DNA from: Vibrio sp. 14G-20
GTDB taxonomy: Bacteria > Pseudomonadota > Gammaproteobacteria > Enterobacterales > Vibrionaceae
DNA: 64,000 bases
Direction: 5' to 3'
Assembly (NCBI RefSeq): GCF_026241515.1
Contig: NZ_JAPHPW010000006.1
Location: 124,001-188,000 of the forward strand
In this document: in pieces, positions 1 to 9,200 of the stretch
How the letters are laid out: every line of letters starts with the position of its first letter
Position numbering within the stretch: the stretch's first letter is position 1
The notes under the pieces: model-generated
What the model was told of the DNA's origin: nothing
Database searches by the model: none
Seen by the model: only the letters and a program-made list of their open reading frames with translations
Made by a program: the position numbers and the translations under genes

Positions 1-338
1 TCAAATTCGGAATGTGTTAGTTTGTTCCTAGATGGTGATAATACTAGATTTTTATTGAATAATAACTTGTTGTTTTCATACAAATCAAAATCAATTGAAC
101 CAGCTATAAATCCTGTTTCCCACTGCCATAAGTCAGTATCAGGCGACTTTGGTCTTAAGGCGAGTATCTCAGAGTCATCAATAAATAAAGACGTTTCTTT
201 TGTCTTTCTAGTATAACCGACCTCTATTTGATAACTTTTGTTCTCATACAACTCTGGTTGAATATCAGTTGATTTGCTTGGCCAAATTCTTAAACTTTCA
301 TTCGTATTCGAATCAATTAAATCTATATATTTAATCAT
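1..338 (-). CDS. Partial second restriction subunit (McrC/DUF2357-like, LlaJI R2 position)
   Basis: An open frame of 112 codons starts at an ATG three bases after the stop of the McrB-like gene and runs off the window edge without a stop. The visible part begins MIKYIDLIDSN and is a hydrophilic, beta-rich N-terminal domain with no catalytic motif yet. In LlaJI-type systems the gene after the McrB-like GTPase encodes the partner restriction subunit, usually with a C-terminal PD-(D/E)xK nuclease, and position and tight coupling fit that role. The nuclease domain would lie outside the window, so the function is inferred from context. The reading frame itself is clear. Confidence 0.6.
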   Translation of the reverse strand, partial: MIKYIDLIDSNTNESLRIWPSKSTDIQPELYENKSYQIEVGYTRKTKETSLFIDDSEILALRPKSPDTDLWQWETGFIAGSIDFDLYENNKLLFNKNLVLSPSRNKLTHSEF

Positions 339-341
339 TGG

Positions 342-2222
342 CTATCGGAATGCCTTATATGCTCCAAAATCATCTAATTGATCTTGGAGTGAGCCAACAA
401 ATTTCTGACATAAAGGAAGCTGAATAGAAAGTGAATTACTCACGAAAAATGAGCTTAGTTCTTCCAGCATTTCTCGAGAGCTTTCATCTCCCTTGAGTTT
501 TTCAATAACTCTACTTTTTATTACCCGATCTAATTGAGAGCTATAGTCGATATCCTTTTTGGATTTTACTTTTTCCATGTAGAGAATAATTTCTTCTATG
601 ACTCTATTTGTCAATCGGTTGTTACCTTTATTTAGTATATCTGTTAAAGTGCAAATGAACGTTTTTAATTCACTAATAGTGCCTTTTAGTTTAGAGATCT
701 TTTGAGCTAAAAATAGAAGGAATTCCTCGGTATTATTAGCCTGTAGATCAATAACTACTGCTCGATCAAGAACCTTATCACTAACTGGCGTAGTTGACTC
801 ATCAACGTTGATTGTCCCAATTAGGTATAGATTTGGTGGTAGAACTATTTTCTCTGGAATTACTCTTCCTTCAGGAGAAATTACTCCTTCTCCTCGAGAG
901 TGTAATTCAAATTCTTCTCTAGACTCCATCGCAGATAATATATCTGAAAAATAATGCTCTACACGAGCCAAGTTCATCTCATCAAGACACACAAAAATAG
1001 GGCAACGTGGGTTCTCATAAGCCGTTAGAATCGCCTTTAAAACAGGAGGTACGATATAATGGTTAGACATTACATCAAAGTATCCCATTATTTGGCTAGG
1101 GTCCGTCCAGTTCGGCCTTACCGGACATATAAATAGAAGTGGATGTTTGTCTTCTAAACTATCAATTTTTGATACAGCTCTAGAGTATGCTCTAACTAAT
1201 AAAGTTTTCCCTGTGCCAGAGGGGCCCTTAATAAGGACAAAGTGCTTATCAGGGTGAAAAGTTAGTCCTAAGTGAAACTCTTCAATAGTAGATTTTTCGT
1301 AATGACCACCCAGTGATTTTATCCTAGAGAAAATATCATCAAGATCAGTAGAGTCTAGATCTACATTGAAACTTTCGTAATCCCCATATCTCTCTTCTTC
1401 CACTGTTAAGTCTGAGAAATAGTATGAGATCCAGTCATCTTCATCATCAGTATCATAAAAAATAGGTGGATTTAATAAGATATGATCTATCGCATTTAAC
1501 GCATGTGAACAAAGGTTTCTAAAACCATCAGAGTCTTGTGTTCGCTCAATTAAAAGTCCACCCCATCCTGCAATCGAGAATAAAGGTGCAATTCTCGCGG
1601 ATGTCTGTTTAGTTATAACAGAATGACCAAGCTCTGAATCAAGAGTCTTAGAGTTAGCATAATCACCTTGAATTACTTCTCGAGCTGCTTTTATTTTTTC
1701 TATAGCTTCATCGATTTCATCATCTGATTCGACTTTGATTAAAACACGATTTACTTCTTCAAAGTGTATCTTGTTGCCTAGAGAGCGCATTGCTTTCCAA
1801 AGTAGAAAGTAGGGGTGAACATTAGGAATGCTCTCCCCCTTTCTTGTTGAATCAATAGGATTACTATACTGGTACCGAGAGAGTATCTTTACGACTGAAA
1901 AGGAAGTTTCTTTTAGTTTGCTTTCTGCGAAAGATTTTATGGAATATTCTAGGTTTTCGATATCAGTGCTAAGTTTGGAGTGCTCAATCTTATGATCTCG
2001 AATAAATACAAGCCCTAGTCTTTCATATAGTTTACGATAAGTTCTAATTCTTGAATCAGCTTTTCCGCTATATCCATACTTTCGAATTTCATCATAGTCT
2101 GTTGATAAAGTGCCAGATGGGATATTCAAAATATCTTGTAAATGAGACCTTAAATCTGAATTTATATGTATGTCAAACTCCGGAAATTCAGTGGTGTCTC
2201 TATCTGACATTGGCCAAGTCAT
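342..2222 (-). CDS. McrB-like AAA+ GTPase restriction subunit (LlaJI R1-like)
   Basis: This 626-residue protein has a Walker A motif GPSGTGKT at about 333-340, a Walker B/McrB signature with DEMNLARVEHYF at about 414-425, and the GTINVDES motif at about 470-477, which resembles the McrB MNTADRS element used for GTP. The first 300 residues are a separate domain, probably for DNA recognition, that I do not recognise. McrB-type subunits use GTP hydrolysis to drive a partner nuclease. The start codon overlaps the stop of the second methyltransferase (ATGA), and the next subunit starts three bases after its stop, so the four genes form one operon. Order and content match LlaJI (M1-M2-R1-R2). The DNA target is unknown. 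Confidence 0.8.
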   Translation of the reverse strand: MTWPMSDRDTTEFPEFDIHINSDLRSHLQDILNIPSGTLSTDYDEIRKYGYSGKADSRIRTYRKLYERLGLVFIRDHKIEHSKLSTDIENLEYSIKSFAESKLKETSFSVVKILSRYQYSNPIDSTRKGESIPNVHPYFLLWKAMRSLGNKIHFEEVNRVLIKVESDDEIDEAIEKIKAAREVIQGDYANSKTLDSELGHSVITKQTSARIAPLFSIAGWGGLLIERTQDSDGFRNLCSHALNAIDHILLNPPIFYDTDDEDDWISYYFSDLTVEEERYGDYESFNVDLDSTDLDDIFSRIKSLGGHYEKSTIEEFHLGLTFHPDKHFVLIKGPSGTGKTLLVRAYSRAVSKIDSLEDKHPLLFICPVRPNWTDPSQIMGYFDVMSNHYIVPPVLKAILTAYENPRCPIFVCLDEMNLARVEHYFSDILSAMESREEFELHSRGEGVISPEGRVIPEKIVLPPNLYLIGTINVDESTTPVSDKVLDRAVVIDLQANNTEEFLLFLAQKISKLKGTISELKTFICTLTDILNKGNNRLTNRVIEEIILYMEKVKSKKDIDYSSQLDRVIKSRVIEKLKGDESSREMLEELSSFFVSNSLSIQLPLCQKFVGSLQDQLDDFGAYKAFR

Positions 2223-3280
2223 GCGGCAACTCCCTTATCTTGAACAGTTATATTTTCGTCTAGTAAAGATTTTATTTGTTCTGCAATACAATTTGAAAGT
2301 TTAGGGGGCACAGCATTTCCTATTTGTCTGGCAACTTCTACTTTTGTACCAAAAAATTGAAAGTCATCAGGAAAAGTTTGCAACCTAGCGCCTTCTCTTA
2401 GAGTTACAGTTCGATCCTCTTCTGGATGCCCAAACCTACCTCGAGAAAAGGAGTCAAACCTTGCTGTTATCGTTGGAGCAACGCTGTCCCAAGGCATTCT
2501 ACCATAGGTATCTAGATGCCTATGTGAGGAATTGTTTTTGTGGCAAGCTAGTTGCAAATGATCAGGCAATGAGTCTCGACCTTGTCCAGCAGTGATACTT
2601 CTGATTCTCTCTAAGTTAAGAGCCGATAGTTTGTCAGCTTTGTGATTATAGGCATGTTCTTCTTCAACATACTGTAAATCAGATATTGCATCACGAACAG
2701 TAACAGGTCTCTGCTCAAACTTAGGAATTGGCTCTGGGAACTCAAACGTACAGTCTATTTTATGTTTGTTGACCCCGATTAGGAATACACGCTTCCTTGC
2801 TTGAGGAACACCAAACTTACTCGCATCAAGCTTTTCTGTATAAAACTCAAAGTTTGCCCCTAAAGTTTCTTTTAAACTTTTGAGAACTTCTTCGCCTCTC
2901 TTTGAGAGTAAGCCAGATACATTTTCCATAACGAAAACATAGGGATTTAATTGGCTTACTAGTCTTGCATACTCTAAAACCAAATAATTTCTTTCATCGG
3001 TATCACTTCCTCTTCTTTGGATGCTGAATCCTTGACACGGAGGTCCACCAATCACAACATCCACAGTCTTATTTCTACCGATTTTTTTTAGTATATCGCT
3101 GCCATTTAAATTGTAAATATCAACAACTTCAGCGTGATTTCCTAAGTTGTGGTTATACGTTTTGATTGCTTTTTCATCATTATCTGCGGCAAACAGAACC
3201 TTAAATCCTGCCTTTTCAAAGCCGAGTGACAAGCCTCCAGCTCCGCAGAATAAGTCAACTACATTGAAAGATGAACTCAT
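2219..3280 (-). CDS. DNA (cytosine-5) methyltransferase, second of pair
   Basis: A 353-residue m5C methyltransferase with all main motifs in order: motif I VVDLFCGAGGLSLGF at 7-21, motif IV GGPPCQGFS with catalytic Cys82, motif VI ENV at 119-121, motif VIII QARKR at 160-164, a short target-recognition region at about 180-250, then the RMPWDSVAPTITAR segment and motif X RQIGNAVPP near 317-325. It transfers methyl groups from SAM to cytosine C5. The start used gives a 26-bp overlap with the preceding methyltransferase, and its stop overlaps the start of the McrB-like gene. Paired m5C enzymes suggest a non-palindromic target, with one enzyme per strand, as in LlaJI. Confidence 0.9.
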   Translation of the reverse strand: MSSSFNVVDLFCGAGGLSLGFEKAGFKVLFAADNDEKAIKTYNHNLGNHAEVVDIYNLNGSDILKKIGRNKTVDVVIGGPPCQGFSIQRRGSDTDERNYLVLEYARLVSQLNPYVFVMENVSGLLSKRGEEVLKSLKETLGANFEFYTEKLDASKFGVPQARKRVFLIGVNKHKIDCTFEFPEPIPKFEQRPVTVRDAISDLQYVEEEHAYNHKADKLSALNLERIRSITAGQGRDSLPDHLQLACHKNNSSHRHLDTYGRMPWDSVAPTITARFDSFSRGRFGHPEEDRTVTLREGARLQTFPDDFQFFGTKVEVARQIGNAVPPKLSNCIAEQIKSLLDENITVQDKGVAA

Positions 3281-4391
3281 CGATTGTTCTACCTTGCTTT
3301 ATGAAAGAGATAAGAGTGCTAAAAGAGTTGCCTATAGGGCTATCTATGGACCGAACTAGTCCTGTAGTTTGTTCATTTTTAAAACAAAGGGCCATATGTT
3401 TAGCTAAGGACTCAGAAAACTTAGGAGGCACGGCATTCCCAATTTGTTTATATTTGTCGTCGAAAGGCCCTTCAAAATAGAAGTCATTTGGGAAACTCTG
3501 TAATAGAGCAGCTTCTCTTACGGTTAACCCTCGATCTTGTTCTGGATGCAAAAAACGTCCACATGATGGGGTTCGGCACCTTGCTGTTATTGTTACAGAA
3601 GGTTTATCCCAAAATAATCGGCCATAAACATCAGAAAAACCGTTTACCTTATCAAGACATTTTGGTCCAACACCTTTGGGCCTTGAGCCACCATCGACAG
3701 GAACTTGTTTGAAAATCTCAATTGTGTTTTTTCTGTGGCTTGAAGTTATATGCATCGCGTCATCTTTGCACTTTTCGCCAGCTGCCAGTTTTGGTAATGT
3801 TTCAAGAACATCTCGTACGGTACTGAATTGCTCTCGATTATACTCAACAGGTGGAAGTGAAAATTGTTTATCTTTACTAGCAACGACTACGGCCCTGAAA
3901 CGCTCTTGAGGAACACCATATTCAGCCATGTTAACGATAGTTGATAGTGTGTTGTATCCGTGAGAGTCTAATAGTTCTTTTGCTGCTTTGTAATGAGGCC
4001 AATGTTTTTTGGCAAACAAGTCTGGTACGTTTTCAATTACTATAGCGTCAGCATTACACTGAATTGCTAATTCTACATATCTTGCGACGAGACTATTTCT
4101 ATCATCTAACCTCTTATCCTTTTTTTTGTGTGAGGAAAAGCCTTGGCATGGTGGGCCACCGACAAACACTAAAGGCATATTAGACTGGATATTGAAAGTA
4201 CTTTTTAGTACTTCAGAAGATAAGTCACTGATGTCTAGCTGCTTTGGTGTTATACCAAAGTTAGTTTCATAAGAAGAGTTAGCATGCTCATCAAAGTCGA
4301 TAGCACCAATTACTTTATAAGTATCCTTTAGTTTGTGAAAGCCGTATGAGAGTCCTCCACAGCCAGAAAAAAGGTCAAGTACCTGAATCAT
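3255..4391 (-). CDS. DNA (cytosine-5) methyltransferase, first of pair
   Basis: A 378-residue m5C methyltransferase and first gene of the operon. Motif I VLDLFSGCGGLSYGF spans 4-18, motif IV GGPPCQGFS has catalytic Cys82, motif VI ENV is at 120-122, motif VIII QERFR at 162-166, and motif X QIGNAVPP at 316-323. The region 180-255 between motifs VIII and IX is the presumed target-recognition domain and differs from that of the neighbouring enzyme, so the two are not a recent duplicate. The first 25 bases of the next methyltransferase gene overlap its 3' end. The promoter immediately upstream carries a LexA box over the predicted transcription start. Confidence 0.9.
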   Translation of the reverse strand: MIQVLDLFSGCGGLSYGFHKLKDTYKVIGAIDFDEHANSSYETNFGITPKQLDISDLSSEVLKSTFNIQSNMPLVFVGGPPCQGFSSHKKKDKRLDDRNSLVARYVELAIQCNADAIVIENVPDLFAKKHWPHYKAAKELLDSHGYNTLSTIVNMAEYGVPQERFRAVVVASKDKQFSLPPVEYNREQFSTVRDVLETLPKLAAGEKCKDDAMHITSSHRKNTIEIFKQVPVDGGSRPKGVGPKCLDKVNGFSDVYGRLFWDKPSVTITARCRTPSCGRFLHPEQDRGLTVREAALLQSFPNDFYFEGPFDDKYKQIGNAVPPKFSESLAKHMALCFKNEQTTGLVRSIDSPIGNSFSTLISFIKQGRTIDEFIFQCS

Positions 4392-4400
4392 TAGTTAAAC

Positions 4401-4420
4401 CGCTGTTTTTATATACAGTA
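4401..4420 (-). promoter_or_regulatory. LexA (SOS) box over the promoter of the restriction-modification operon
   Basis: The site has the core CTGT-N8-ACAG (4403-4418). Read on the minus strand it matches 16 of 20 positions of the E. coli LexA consensus TACTGTATATATATACAGTA. A perfect -10 TATAAT lies at 4423-4428 on the minus strand, so the box covers the expected transcription start and sits 10 bases before the first methyltransferase ATG. No good -35 was found. This placement is typical of SOS operators. Confidence 0.75.
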
Positions 4421-4432
4421 TCATTATAGCCA

Positions 4433-4461
4433 AAAAGGATTGATATTTAATCAATCCTTTT
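4433..4461. terminator. 11-bp perfect inverted repeat between traI and the methyltransferase operon
   Basis: AAAAGGATTGA (4433-4443) pairs with TCAATCCTTTT (4451-4461) around a 7-base loop. With flanking A and T tracts it can act as a terminator for the relaxase operon reading leftward. It also overlaps the -35 region of the methyltransferase promoter, so an operator role is possible. Confidence 0.5.
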
Positions 4462-4608
4462 CGACTTTGTTTGAGAATTTAATGTTGTTTGCTATCAATA
4501 GGTTAGATTTAGCTAGTCTATAGTGCCGCAATCACATCCTTTATAGGGGTGTTAATGTACAGTAAATCCTCTAACTTTTCTACGAGGCAATTGGTGGAGC
4601 ATCAACCT

Positions 4609-7161
4609 TCAACCGATGGAACCAGTATTCTCTATCTCTATACAGGTTTTTAGTTCCAGTAAGTGCTCAATTGCCAAGGGTGTAAAGAACTCTTGTTTGA
4701 GTAGGTTCTCTAAAGTAGATTGTCTTAGTTCCTCAGTGAGCTCTGAGTGTTCATCGCTGGCTCTTGCACGCTCACTTATTTCGGCTTGATTGACATAGAT
4801 ATGAGATTCATCTTTATGGCGGCTCAGAGCGACATAAGTCTCTCGTTGCCCCATTCGGCCTGAATACAAAGTGAATGTATTACCGTCTATAGTCGTACCC
4901 TGAGAGCTGAAAACGGTTAAAGCGTAAGCATGACAGAGATTTAAGCCTATATGGTCACTATATTCTGAAGCTCTAAAGGACACGATACGTTTATCATCAA
5001 GTTCAATTGAGAGCTTTGTATCACTATCACTTAATTGCGAGATTTTTTTAATGGTGCCTAAAGTTCCGTTTGAAACTTGAAAGCGTCGATACTCATTACG
5101 GCAAAACTTAACCCTATCACCCACGGAATATTCATACTTAAACTGCTTGTCAGCAACACTGCAAGTTAGTTTGATATTTTCCGTCCCCACTTTGCCCTCA
5201 CGAATGTAGATCTCGCGAATTGCTTTACTTAACTTTTTAACGTCTTTCCATTCGCGAGCTATCACCAAGGATTGCTTTTCAGGGTGAGTCATTTGATACT
5301 TTTCCCAATCGCTTACCAGCTGCTGAATAGCTTCTTCGTTAGTCTCAGCCCAATGCACGCAATTATGGTCATCAAGCGTTACTAGAGCTTGTTGTGAGCG
5401 TTTATCTCGAAGATTTACGACTACTTGTTTTGCCCAATCTTCGCGCTGGCGGCGGATTGTTTCAATCCTTTGGGTACCGAGAACTTCCGGTCGAGAGAGA
5501 AAGCGTAGGGCACCACCGCGATTGATGGCATCAAGCTGCTTATCCTCACCTGTTAGAATAACTTTGCAGGTTGATACTTTTGCTTCGTGTAGAAGTTGCT
5601 GTAAGTCGGTGCTTGGGATTAGTCCAGCTTCATCAACTACGAGTATATCAATGCCCCTTAGTGGATGCTTATTACCATTGATAGATGAAACCAGTGAAGC
5701 AATGGTTTGAGATTGAATACCTGTTTCATGCGTTAGGTTGTCAGCTGCCTTTTTGGCAATACACGCCCCTCTGATATTCATACTTCTCTTTTCATACGCA
5801 ATCTTTGCAGCAAGCATCAACGTTGTTTTACCTGCCCCTGCACTACCTTGAGTGATGGACAGATCACCGGAACACAAAGTGTAGTGGATGGCTTCTTTTT
5901 GTTCTTCATCGAAACAGAACCTAAGCTGATTCTCGGCTAGGTGGATCGCCTCACTTACCTCCGTTAATTCAATTTTGTGTGAAACTCGCTTCGCCAATGT
6001 TTTAGCATCATTAACCATAAGTTGTTCACATGATAGAACATCCAGAGTAGTGAACTGACGCGAAAATGCGTTTTTAGGCTGCAATGCTATTAGATCTTCA
6101 CTCCGTTTTGCCAACCGTGTTAGATTTTCTGCTTGTGCAGCATTGTGGCCGTTGTGGGATGCTACAACAGCAATAACTCTGTAAAGTTCTTGCTCAGTGA
6201 AAACAGCTTTATTGTTACTGATTTCTGACAAGATGGAATCGAGCTCTAGCGGAGAAGGCGGTAATTCCTTTTCGCGATTCGTTAAACGTTCAATGTAAGA
6301 CTCTGATAGTCCATATTTTCCAAGTTCACCTTTCCAGCTCTCCAAAAGCTGACCTCGCACGACATTTTTTTTCGCTTTTCTGGTGCGAGTTTTGAACGAT
6401 GCGCCTTGCTTACTAGAACTACTTTGTATCCCTGCTTTTTTTAGCTCATAGTTAATCTCCTGGGCACGGCTAGAAAAGGCATCACATGCTTTCTTTGACA
6501 CGCCTTTGAGGTGAAAGGAGTCTCCATCAGGTTCAATACTAAACCCAAGTTCTCGCAGTTGGTAAGCGAGCTCGGCCCTATAAATCGCACCACATGCCAT
6601 CTTTGAATGATAAAGACTTTCAGAGGCTATTGCTCCCCATGAATCATCCATACGAGGAGCTGCATTCAAAGCTAGCAGATGAGTATGTAGCTGAGGTTCT
6701 TCATTTCTGTTAGTGCAGTGATTAAAACAAGCAAAGATGAGGCCAGCAGTGGGTTCATATTGCGAAGACGTGTTCCCTCGGCGTGTCAAAGCAACTTGTT
6801 GTTCCATAAATCTAATTGTTCTTTGTACAGCTATATCTATAGCTTTCTCTATGTTTTGTCTTAGCTTGTGTGATGAACTAGCCCACGCAAGGCTGACGCT
6901 TTTGGGGGCGCTAAGTGTGCAGTCCCATGCAGCCCGACGATTATCTTTTCCAGCGTTTTGGACCAAAGCTTCACCAGAGGGAGAAAACCCAGTCATTAGC
7001 ATGTTGTAGTCGTCATCCCTAATGGTTTTATTCTGTAATCCAAATATCTTAGAACCAAGGCCATACCAGATGCCTTTAGGCTCGCCATGGCCAGAGTAAT
7101 AGTCTTCTTTTGCCAAATCGGCGTAATAGGCGATGTTGTTAACGGGACTAATTGACATCAT
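4609..7161 (-). CDS. traI: MobF-family conjugative relaxase-helicase (TrwC/TraI type)
   Basis: 850 residues. The N-terminal relaxase domain has tyrosine pairs at 12-13 and 21-22 and the metal-binding histidines H148, H159 and H161 (HTH motif), close to the TrwC spacing. A RecD-like helicase follows with Walker A GSAGAGKTT at 439-447, Walker B VVDEAG near 508-513, and late helicase motifs ending in FSSQGTT and YVALSR. The enzyme nicks oriT, stays attached to the 5' end and unwinds the strand for transfer. It overlaps the coupling-protein gene by 14 bp and is last in a three-gene operon ordered like trwABC. It is shorter than F TraI (about 1750 aa) and closer to TrwC (966 aa). Confidence 0.9.
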   Translation of the reverse strand: MMSISPVNNIAYYADLAKEDYYSGHGEPKGIWYGLGSKIFGLQNKTIRDDDYNMLMTGFSPSGEALVQNAGKDNRRAAWDCTLSAPKSVSLAWASSSHKLRQNIEKAIDIAVQRTIRFMEQQVALTRRGNTSSQYEPTAGLIFACFNHCTNRNEEPQLHTHLLALNAAPRMDDSWGAIASESLYHSKMACGAIYRAELAYQLRELGFSIEPDGDSFHLKGVSKKACDAFSSRAQEINYELKKAGIQSSSSKQGASFKTRTRKAKKNVVRGQLLESWKGELGKYGLSESYIERLTNREKELPPSPLELDSILSEISNNKAVFTEQELYRVIAVVASHNGHNAAQAENLTRLAKRSEDLIALQPKNAFSRQFTTLDVLSCEQLMVNDAKTLAKRVSHKIELTEVSEAIHLAENQLRFCFDEEQKEAIHYTLCSGDLSITQGSAGAGKTTLMLAAKIAYEKRSMNIRGACIAKKAADNLTHETGIQSQTIASLVSSINGNKHPLRGIDILVVDEAGLIPSTDLQQLLHEAKVSTCKVILTGEDKQLDAINRGGALRFLSRPEVLGTQRIETIRRQREDWAKQVVVNLRDKRSQQALVTLDDHNCVHWAETNEEAIQQLVSDWEKYQMTHPEKQSLVIAREWKDVKKLSKAIREIYIREGKVGTENIKLTCSVADKQFKYEYSVGDRVKFCRNEYRRFQVSNGTLGTIKKISQLSDSDTKLSIELDDKRIVSFRASEYSDHIGLNLCHAYALTVFSSQGTTIDGNTFTLYSGRMGQRETYVALSRHKDESHIYVNQAEISERARASDEHSELTEELRQSTLENLLKQEFFTPLAIEHLLELKTCIEIENTGSIG

Positions 7162-8884
7162 GGTTTGAATTCCTTTTGTTCAGTCTATTTGTCTGGCTAG
7201 CTGTCAGAGGCTTCGAATTGATACTGGTTAACCACTTTGCTGGGATTTTTTTGGGAGCACTTATTATGTCTTTAAACAATGGCCACCTCAGCTTGTAAGC
7301 CGATCTCCACCCAGGTATTTGCATGTAACCTTCAACACCTTTCTGTGTCGGTTGACTCAAATGAATAAGATCTGATTTTCTAACAAGTGGTCGCTCAACC
7401 CTTGTTCCGATGCGCTTGCGGTGTTCGTAGTTAGGAATTTCGGCTTCGTATTGGCCGAATATGTTTGCTGTTTCTTCAGCATCTTGCCCCACAGCTCCCA
7501 TTCGAAAGGCGATAACATTAGACAGCAGGTTCAAAATTGTACTTGTTTCATCTTTTCCGTAGATATCATGGAGCTGTGAAATAGACTGTGTACAAAGAAC
7601 AGTTCGTGCTCCGTTAGCTCGTGCAAGCTCTAACCATTTTGAAATACTCGGATTTCGAGGAAGGTTGGCAAACTCGTCAATGAACAACCATGTTCTTCTT
7701 TTCGATGAGTAGCTTTCACTTAGGTAGTGCTTGGTCATAAATGAAATAATGGCATTACATAAAGGCTCTCCAAGGCTTTGATATTGACTATCTGCTTGAA
7801 TGATGACGATATGCTTTGTGGCATCTGTCTTTACCCACTGACTGAGACTAAATTCTGCTTTCAAGTCTTTGGGCCATGCTTTTGCTAGATCCTCAATCCA
7901 GCTAAGTTTGCTCATTATGTGAACATAGAAGCTTTGAGTAGTTTTTGAATTCGGCTCAAGTAAGCTGCTCACCAAAGGGTAATGCTCTACAAATATGGAA
8001 CGTGCTACTTCTGGGGTGAACGTAAGTTGTTTGTACAGATCACTCCATCCCCATGTGCTACTTTGTTTATTGATTAATTTCATCAACATACTAACGAGGA
8101 TGATTCTCGCCCCCTGATCCCAAAGTGGATCTACGTTCGCAGAGTTAGGAATAAGGGATTGTGCGAATAGCTCTGCATCTTGCTTGCTTTTAATATCGTG
8201 AGAAATATTCCACTTTGCCCCTCGCTCATCCCATGGAGCTATCAAGACGCTTGTTTCCTTACGATAAAAGCTCTCGGTATATTCACCTTTTTCATCGTAG
8301 ATAACAGCATTGTCTCCGCGTTCAATTGCTTGCTTAACCAGAGGTTTGAATGCGGTCGATTTTCCAGAACCAGTCGTTCCGAGTATGAGGAAATTGTTCT
8401 GCTCTCTCGCCAGAGTGATTTTAATTTTTGGGTGAACATTGACACCAGCAGACGTAATGCCGCTTAGCCTAAGATCTTTCTTATGCATGTTTAAAGCATG
8501 ATTGATGGCTTTTTTTCCCAAGTAAAGCTTGGGGCCACTCACATGAGTCAATTGTTTTGCCGCCTCTCTATCCTTGATGCAAAACAGTACAAAAAGTAGT
8601 GACACCGAAAACGATGATAAGAATGGAGTTAACACATATTGAGTGATGATCTCAGTGCTTTCTAACTGAATCATGCTTTGCCATAAATCTAGTGATGTTA
8701 TTGGTGCTGCGTAGCTGTTTAAACTAGATAGCCAATCTAATGACAAAGATATCAAAGTCACAACACTTTGATTAGTTGATACAGCCCAGTAGGTACTTAT
8801 CGAAACACAAGTAACAGGAATCGAAAGAATTATGCTCAAGACGAAGGCAATTAGAGCGGTATTTGTGCGAGTTTCTGCGTGCAT
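7148..8884 (-). CDS. traD: Type IV coupling protein (TraD/TrwB family)
   Basis: 578 residues with two N-terminal membrane segments at about 8-32 and 83-103. A cytosolic motor domain follows with Walker A GTTGSGKST at 169-177 and Walker B LFIDEFANLP near 394-404, then the ARANGARTVLCTQS segment typical of TraD/VirD4 ATPases. It brings the relaxosome to a type IV secretion channel. The start overlaps the MobC stop by one base (TAATG) and the end overlaps traI. A coupling protein without visible channel genes suggests a mobilizable element that carries its own coupling protein, unless channel genes lie beyond the window. Confidence 0.88.
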   Translation of the reverse strand: MHAETRTNTALIAFVLSIILSIPVTCVSISTYWAVSTNQSVVTLISLSLDWLSSLNSYAAPITSLDLWQSMIQLESTEIITQYVLTPFLSSFSVSLLFVLFCIKDREAAKQLTHVSGPKLYLGKKAINHALNMHKKDLRLSGITSAGVNVHPKIKITLAREQNNFLILGTTGSGKSTAFKPLVKQAIERGDNAVIYDEKGEYTESFYRKETSVLIAPWDERGAKWNISHDIKSKQDAELFAQSLIPNSANVDPLWDQGARIILVSMLMKLINKQSSTWGWSDLYKQLTFTPEVARSIFVEHYPLVSSLLEPNSKTTQSFYVHIMSKLSWIEDLAKAWPKDLKAEFSLSQWVKTDATKHIVIIQADSQYQSLGEPLCNAIISFMTKHYLSESYSSKRRTWLFIDEFANLPRNPSISKWLELARANGARTVLCTQSISQLHDIYGKDETSTILNLLSNVIAFRMGAVGQDAEETANIFGQYEAEIPNYEHRKRIGTRVERPLVRKSDLIHLSQPTQKGVEGYMQIPGWRSAYKLRWPLFKDIISAPKKIPAKWLTSINSKPLTASQTNRLNKRNSNHDVN

Positions 8885-9186
8885 TACTTTCCCTTTGAAG
8901 CTAGGTTTGAAAGGTACTTCTTTTTTGCTTGTAAGCGTTGGTTTTCATCTAACCCGGCTATTGCAGAAACCATTTCGAAAATTCGTTTTTCTAATCGCCG
9001 CTCGAGGAAGTCTATTTTCTCGTTTGTGTCTTGTTGGTTAAGTTTGTCGTCGACAATTGATCGAATGAAAGCCGAGTTATTCATATTTTTATCTTCCGCT
9101 GCTTGGGAAACTCGGTTATATTGATGTCTCGTAACACGTAAAGTTATTGTCTTTTCTGTGTTCGGTTTTTTCTTCGAATGCGTCAT
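8884..9186 (-). CDS. Relaxosome accessory protein (MobC/TrwA-like, ribbon-helix-helix)
   Basis: A 100-residue protein. Residues 14-50 (TITLRVTRHQYNRVSQAAE onward) fit a ribbon-helix-helix DNA-binding fold, followed by a charged helical tail. Such proteins bind oriT next to the relaxase nick site and often repress their own operon. It is the first gene of the mob operon, with a clear Shine-Dalgarno (AAGGAAG) just upstream, and the nested inverted repeat at 9201-9272 lies in its promoter region. The family call rests on size, fold pattern and position. MobC and TrwA subfamilies cannot be separated by eye. Confidence 0.7.
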   Translation of the reverse strand: MTHSKKKPNTEKTITLRVTRHQYNRVSQAAEDKNMNNSAFIRSIVDDKLNQQDTNEKIDFLERRLEKRIFEMVSAIAGLDENQRLQAKKKYLSNLASKGK

Positions 9187-9200
9187 TTTTCTTCCTTATG

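Noticed and set aside
1..340. Rightward 64-codon ORF at the left edge (22-216)
   Set aside because: The opposite strand carries an uninterrupted frame directly coupled to the McrB-like gene, which explains the region better.
2051..2263. Rightward small ORFs inside the methyltransferase and McrB-like genes
   Set aside because: They are antisense shadows of strongly supported genes.
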